From positions 1 through 17,264 of the forward strand of contig CBDTYW010000055.1 in NCBI GenBank assembly GCA_965364735.1: a DNA stretch of 17,264 bases. The letters are read 5' to 3'. This stretch comes from CBDTYW01 sp965364735 (GTDB taxonomy: Bacteria; Actinomycetota; Nitriliruptoria; Nitriliruptorales; Nitriliruptoraceae). The notes beneath the pieces are model-generated. The model ran no database searches, was not told the DNA's origin, and saw only the letters and a program-made list of their open reading frames with translations. Shown piece after piece: positions 13,733 to 17,264 of this stretch (positions are counted from its first letter, which is position 1; every line of letters begins with the position of its first letter). Made by a program: the position numbers and the translations under genes.

Positions 13733-14887
13733 ATGTCGATCTTCACCCCTGAGCACGAGCTGTTCCGCGAGACCGTCCGTCGGTTCGTGACCGAGGAGAT
13801 CAACCCCCACGTCGAGGAGTGGGAGCGGGCGGGTCTGATGCCCCTGCACGAGATCTTCGCGAAGATGGCCGCGCTGGGGATGCTCGGCGTCGAGTACGAC
13901 CCCTCGTGGGGCGGAGGTGGCGCTGACCACGGGTTCACGGTCGTGCTCGCCGAGGAGCTCGGCCGCGCGGACCACGGCTCGATCGGCATGGCGACCGGCG
14001 TCCAGGTGGACATGGCGACACCCTCGCTCGCAGCTCACGGCTCGGACGCCCTGCGTGAGGAGTTCCTCGCACCAGCGCTGCGCGGCGAGCAGGTCGCCGC
14101 GATCGCGGTCACCGAGCCCGACGCAGGCTCCGACGTGGCCAGCGTGCGGACCACCGCCCGACGCGACGGCGACGACTGGGTCATCAACGGCGCGAAGCTC
14201 TACATCACCAACGCCCTGCAGGCCGACTGGCTGTGCCTGCTCGCCCGCACCTCCGACGAGGGCGGACACGAAGGGATGAGCCAGATCATCGTCCCGACCG
14301 ACACCCCGGGCTTCCAGGTCGACAAGAAGCTCGACAAGCTCGGCATGCGAGCCTCGGACACGGGGCTGCTCAGCTTCACCGACGTCCGCGTCCCGCTGCG
14401 CAACACCATCGGCGACGTCGGTCGTGGATTCCAGCAGCAGATGGGCCAGTTCGTCGTCGAGCGGATGTGGGCCACCTACTCCGGGACGGCCGCGTTCCGG
14501 CTGGCGCTGGAGCGGACCCGCGACTACCTCCAGCAGCGCACGGCGTTCGGCAAGCCGCTGATGGCGAACCAGTACCTCCAGTACACGCTCGCGGACCTCT
14601 CGGCCGAGGTGGACCTGCTCCAGACCTACAACCACGTGATCGCTGAGCGCTACGAGGCCGGCGAGGACGTGACCCGGATGGCGACGATCGCGAAGCTCAA
14701 GACGGGCAAGCTGGCCAAGGACGTGGGTCACGCGATCATGCAGTTCCACGGTGGCATCGGGTACATGGAGGAGACCTGGACGTCGCGCTGGGTACGCGAC
14801 AACCGGCTCGTCGGCATCGGCGGTGGAGCGGACGAAGTCATGCTGCGCGTGCTGTCCGTGATCGACGGCTTCACGGCGCCGCGATGA
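13733..14887 (+). CDS. Acyl-CoA dehydrogenase, LCAD/IVD-like
   Basis: A full-length FAD-dependent acyl-CoA dehydrogenase of 384 residues. Landmarks are the flavin-contacting IAVTEPDAGSD (124-134), WVINGAKLYITNA (149-161), RTAFGKPL (269-276) and QFHGGIGYMEE (337-347). The C-terminal position that carries the base in medium- and short-chain enzymes is here GIGGGADEVM, with glycine instead of glutamate, while Glu243 in QFVVERMWA matches the helix-G glutamate used by long-chain and isovaleryl-CoA dehydrogenases. It should therefore be active on longer or branched acyl-CoA in beta-oxidation or branched-chain breakdown; electron transfer protein genes are not nearby. The ATG at 13733 has only a weak GGACGA upstream. 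Its stop overlaps the histidine kinase start (ATGA), implying coupled translation. Confidence 0.93.
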   Translation: MSIFTPEHELFRETVRRFVTEEINPHVEEWERAGLMPLHEIFAKMAALGMLGVEYDPSWGGGGADHGFTVVLAEELGRADHGSIGMATGVQVDMATPSLAAHGSDALREEFLAPALRGEQVAAIAVTEPDAGSDVASVRTTARRDGDDWVINGAKLYITNALQADWLCLLARTSDEGGHEGMSQIIVPTDTPGFQVDKKLDKLGMRASDTGLLSFTDVRVPLRNTIGDVGRGFQQQMGQFVVERMWATYSGTAAFRLALERTRDYLQQRTAFGKPLMANQYLQYTLADLSAEVDLLQTYNHVIAERYEAGEDVTRMATIAKLKTGKLAKDVGHAIMQFHGGIGYMEETWTSRWVRDNRLVGIGGGADEVMLRVLSVIDGFTAPR

Positions 14888-16680
14888 CGCCTGATGAGGC
14901 GACCCCTGCACGCGGCACCGGCCGTCTGCTGGAGTTCGCCTCGACCCGCGCGGTCGTCGTGATCGTGACGATCGCGCTGGTCGCGGTCACGACCTTCCTC
15001 GGTGTCGACCGAGCCCAGGAGGACCAGCGCGCATACGACCGGGAGATGGCCGCCGCCGGCGACCTCGCGGTCAGCCAGATCTCCGAGCGGATGCTCCGAG
15101 CCCAGTACGAGGCCGAGACCCTGCGTGCGCTGTTCTTCGCCTCGACCGACGTCAACCGGGCGGAGTTCGCGGCCTTCGTGCGTGTGAGCCTCAACCGGGC
15201 CGTCCATGACCGGGTCCTCGCTCTCGAGTGGGCGCCGATGGTGATGGTCGACGAGCTCGCCGCCTTCGAGGCGGAGGTACGGGCGGACACCACCCTGCGC
15301 GACGGCGGCTACCCGGACTTCAACGTTCGTCCGGAACCGACGCTGCCCGTCGCCTACCCCGTCATCTTCGTCGAGCCACTGGATGAGAACCTCTCGGCGT
15401 TCGGCCTCGACCTGGCCTTCGACGACGCCCGACGCCTCGCGATCGAACGCGCTCGCGACACCGGCGAGGTGGTCATGACCGAGCCGGTCGAGCTCGTCCA
15501 GACCCGCGAGCCCTCGACGGGCCTGATCCTGCTCGGTCCCGTCTACGCCGATTCGTCGATCCCCCCGACGACGGCCGACCGGGTGAAGAAGTTCGCCGGG
15601 GTCACGCTCGTCGTGCTGGGAGTCCAGGATCTCCTCGTCTACCCCAGCGACGACGACCGCATCAACATCCACATCACCGACGTCATCAGCGGTCGCTCCG
15701 TCCTCGGCACCGCGCCGACCGACCCGGGCGTGGGCGTCCAGACGCACGTGGTTCGGGTTCTCGACCGGGACTGGCGCGTCGAGGTCACGCCCACGGGCGG
15801 CCGGCCGGCGATGCTCACCGCGAGGATCCTGCTGCCCCCGCTCGCTCCGCTCGGGCTGATCCTGCTGCTCTTCCTGGGCGTCGGGCGAGGCGAACGTCGG
15901 GTGTTGGCCCGGGAGCGCGCCGCTGCCGACCGGGCACGGGCGCTCGAGCAGGAGGCGGTCACGCTCGCGGCGACGCGACGATCGGTGCTCGACACCGTGT
16001 CGCACGAGCTCAAGACCCCGACGACCGCCATCATCGGCTTCACCGACCTGCTGCTGGGCCACCGGGTGCTCGTCGAGGACCCCGAGGCGAGGCTCATCGC
16101 CGAGCGCATCGCAACGAACTCCCGGCTGCTCCACCGGCTCGTGAACGACATGCTCGGCTACTCGCGGCTCGGCTCAACGCCGCTGGCACCCCACGCCCAG
16201 CCGGAGGACCTCGCCGAGCAGACGCGCGTGACGCTCGACTCGATGTCCTCGATGCTCGGGGGCCACACGATCGAGCGCGACCTGAGCCCAGCTCCCGTGC
16301 TCGCCGAGTCCATGGCGATCCAGCGGGTCGTGTCGTGTCTGGTCGACAACGTCGTGCAGCACACGCCGTCCGGCTGCAGCGTCACCGTCAGCGTGGGCCG
16401 CGAGGGGGACGATGCGGTCCTCGCCTTCGACGACGACGGGCCCGGTGTCGGCGCTGAGCTCATGGGCCGTGCATTCGAGCCCTTCACGCGCGGAACCGTC
16501 GACCGCACCGCTGGGGTGCCGGGCACCGGGCTCGGGCTGGCGGTCGTGCAGGGGCTGGCCGAGCGACATGGCGGGACAGCCTCGCTCACGACGAGCGCCC
16601 GGGGCGGCGTCCGGGTGGAGGTCCGGCTCCCGTCACACGACCCCGGCGATGAGCGCCCACAGACGACGACGAACACGTAG
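14884..16680 (+). CDS. CHASE-domain sensor histidine kinase
   Basis: A 598-residue membrane receptor kinase. TM1 is at about 22-40, followed by an extracytoplasmic CHASE-type sensor domain (about 75-300; LEWAPMV, YPVIFVEPLDEN, GLDLAFDDARR and GPVY fit the family) and TM2 at about 314-334. A short coiled linker leads to the HisKA domain with phospho-acceptor His374 in TVSHELKTPTTAIIGF, and the ATPase domain has N box Asn489 (LVDNVVQHT), G1 DDGPGVG (517-523), FEPF (531-534) and G2 GTGLGL (547-552). All kinase residues are intact. CHASE domains bind small ligands such as adenine-type cytokinins or peptides in other systems; the ligand here is unknown. It is the only complete gene in the window ending in TAG. 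It is translationally coupled to the acyl-CoA dehydrogenase and is followed by a response regulator. Confidence 0.92.
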   Translation: MTPDEATPARGTGRLLEFASTRAVVVIVTIALVAVTTFLGVDRAQEDQRAYDREMAAAGDLAVSQISERMLRAQYEAETLRALFFASTDVNRAEFAAFVRVSLNRAVHDRVLALEWAPMVMVDELAAFEAEVRADTTLRDGGYPDFNVRPEPTLPVAYPVIFVEPLDENLSAFGLDLAFDDARRLAIERARDTGEVVMTEPVELVQTREPSTGLILLGPVYADSSIPPTTADRVKKFAGVTLVVLGVQDLLVYPSDDDRINIHITDVISGRSVLGTAPTDPGVGVQTHVVRVLDRDWRVEVTPTGGRPAMLTARILLPPLAPLGLILLLFLGVGRGERRVLARERAAADRARALEQEAVTLAATRRSVLDTVSHELKTPTTAIIGFTDLLLGHRVLVEDPEARLIAERIATNSRLLHRLVNDMLGYSRLGSTPLAPHAQPEDLAEQTRVTLDSMSSMLGGHTIERDLSPAPVLAESMAIQRVVSCLVDNVVQHTPSGCSVTVSVGREGDDAVLAFDDDGPGVGAELMGRAFEPFTRGTVDRTAGVPGTGLGLAVVQGLAERHGGTASLTTSARGGVRVEVRLPSHDPGDERPQTTTNT

Positions 16681-16683
16681 GGT
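16678..16683 (+). promoter_or_regulatory. Candidate -10 box (TAGGGT) before response regulator
   Basis: TAGGGT overlaps the kinase stop codon and lies 44 bases before the response-regulator start. It could give the regulator and lipoprotein an extra promoter. No clear -35 box. Confidence 0.22.
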
Positions 16684-16727
16684 TGACGGGCAGAACAGGC
16701 CGTCGAACGGCTGCGGAGGGACACGAC

Positions 16728-17111
16728 ATGACCAGCGGCAAGCGCATCCTGATCGCCGATGACACCGACGACATGCGCATGCTGCTCCGCATGGTCCTCA
16801 TGCGCGCGAACGCGACCATCGTCGGTGAGGCAGAGGACGGCGAGCAGGCGCTCGAGATGTGGCGCGCCGCACGTCCTCCGGAGATCTTCGCCGTCATCCT
16901 CGATCAGCGGATGCCGGGGCGCACCGGCCTCCAGGTCGCGGAGGCGATCCTCAAGGAGACACCGAACCAGCGCATCATCCTCTTCAGCGCCCACATCAAC
17001 GACGACATGCGAAGAGCCGCTGAGAAGCTGGGGATCACCGCCTGCCTGTCGAAGGACGAGGTCATGAAGCTGCCGAGCCTTGACGTCCTGAACGAGCCCG
17101 ACGCCGGATGA
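16728..17111 (+). CDS. Single-domain response regulator (receiver only)
   Basis: A 127-residue CheY-like receiver domain with no output domain. The acidic pair Asp11/Asp12 (IADDTDD), phospho-acceptor Asp59 (VILDQRMPG), Ser87 in place of the commoner Thr (LFSAH) and Lys109 (LSKDE) complete the active site. It is probably phosphorylated by the adjacent CHASE kinase and then acts by protein contact, as a phosphorelay step or by docking on a partner, rather than by binding DNA. GGAGGG (16715-16720) supports the ATG at 16728 over an upstream in-frame start at 16683. Its stop overlaps the start of the lipoprotein gene (ATGA), so the two are coupled. Confidence 0.9.
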   Translation: MTSGKRILIADDTDDMRMLLRMVLMRANATIVGEAEDGEQALEMWRAARPPEIFAVILDQRMPGRTGLQVAEAILKETPNQRIILFSAHINDDMRRAAEKLGITACLSKDEVMKLPSLDVLNEPDAG

Positions 17112-17264
17112 GCCGTGCTGCGGCAGCCGCGCTGCTGCTCGCGGTCACGGTGACGGCGTGCAGCGGTGACCGGCAGGCGGCGACACCGGCGTCGACGGCG
17201 GTCGACGCCGACCGGCTCGCATCAGCGTCGCTCGGGCGTGTGCCCCTCTTCAGCGGGCCACCGT
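17108..17264 (+). CDS. Lipoprotein, 5' part only (cut by window end)
   Basis: An ATG at 17108 overlaps the response-regulator stop (ATGA) and opens a frame running off the window. Its first 17 residues form a signal peptide (MSRAAAAALLLAV, then TVTAC) with a lipobox cysteine at position 18, followed by a polar SGDRQAATPAST segment typical of the tether of exported lipoproteins. The 52 residues available do not show a domain, so the function is unknown. Given its place after a CHASE kinase and its regulator, it may be an extracellular accessory such as a ligand-binding protein, or simply a target of the pathway. Confidence 0.72.
   Translation, partial: MSRAAAAALLLAVTVTACSGDRQAATPASTAVDADRLASASLGRVPLFSGPP

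Noticed and set aside
13079..14911. A 610-codon minus-strand open frame across the propeller and acyl-CoA dehydrogenase genes
   Set aside because: It spans two real genes on different strands and the intergenic region and has no recognisable domain.

Overview
This window is GC-rich and gene-dense. It reads as a chromosomal segment of a high-GC actinobacterium, probably not Streptomyces or Mycobacterium, but I cannot place it more finely. The reasons are very high GC at third codon positions, GTG starts, TGA stops in 15 of the 16 complete genes, four-base ATGA overlaps between consecutive genes, a probable LPxTG surface protein and a CHASE-domain kinase. I see no transposases, integrases, phage genes or CRISPR arrays. 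No gene-free stretch exceeds 300 bases; the longest (6260-6492) holds a tRNA, its promoter and two hairpins.

Layout. (1) 62-2158, plus strand: a membrane-anchored DUF3048 (YerB-like) protein and a short-chain dehydrogenase. (2) 2164-4052, minus strand: a stand-alone E2-type acyltransferase catalytic domain followed, with an ATGA overlap, by a HisC-like aminotransferase. (3) 4164-6259, plus strand: a PlsC-type acyltransferase, a two-CBS-domain protein and a divergent Stf0-like sulfotransferase. (4) 6357-6430, minus strand: tRNA-Val(GAC), with C instead of the usual U at position 33. (5) 6493-9454, plus strand: an aldehyde dehydrogenase, a TesB-like thioesterase and a LOG-family nucleotide-hydrolase-like protein. 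(6) 9458-13613, minus strand: a secreted Asp-box beta-propeller with an LPATG tail, an SRPBCC protein and a membrane-anchored phosphodiester glycosidase (NAGPA domain). (7) 13733-17264, plus strand: an acyl-CoA dehydrogenase, a CHASE-domain histidine kinase, a single-domain response regulator and the start of a lipoprotein cut by the window edge.

How the genes may work together. Acyl and lipid chemistry recurs: an E2-like acyltransferase, PlsC, a TesB-like thioesterase, an aldehyde dehydrogenase and an acyl-CoA dehydrogenase. The second theme is the cell envelope: DUF3048, phosphodiester glycosidase, LPATG propeller, lipoprotein and CHASE receptor. The most suggestive unit is region 7, where the acyl-CoA dehydrogenase and the receptor kinase overlap by four bases and the response regulator and lipoprotein do the same. 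Most genes belong to known families. What stands out is their pairing, the tRNA, and hairpins at every convergent gene junction.
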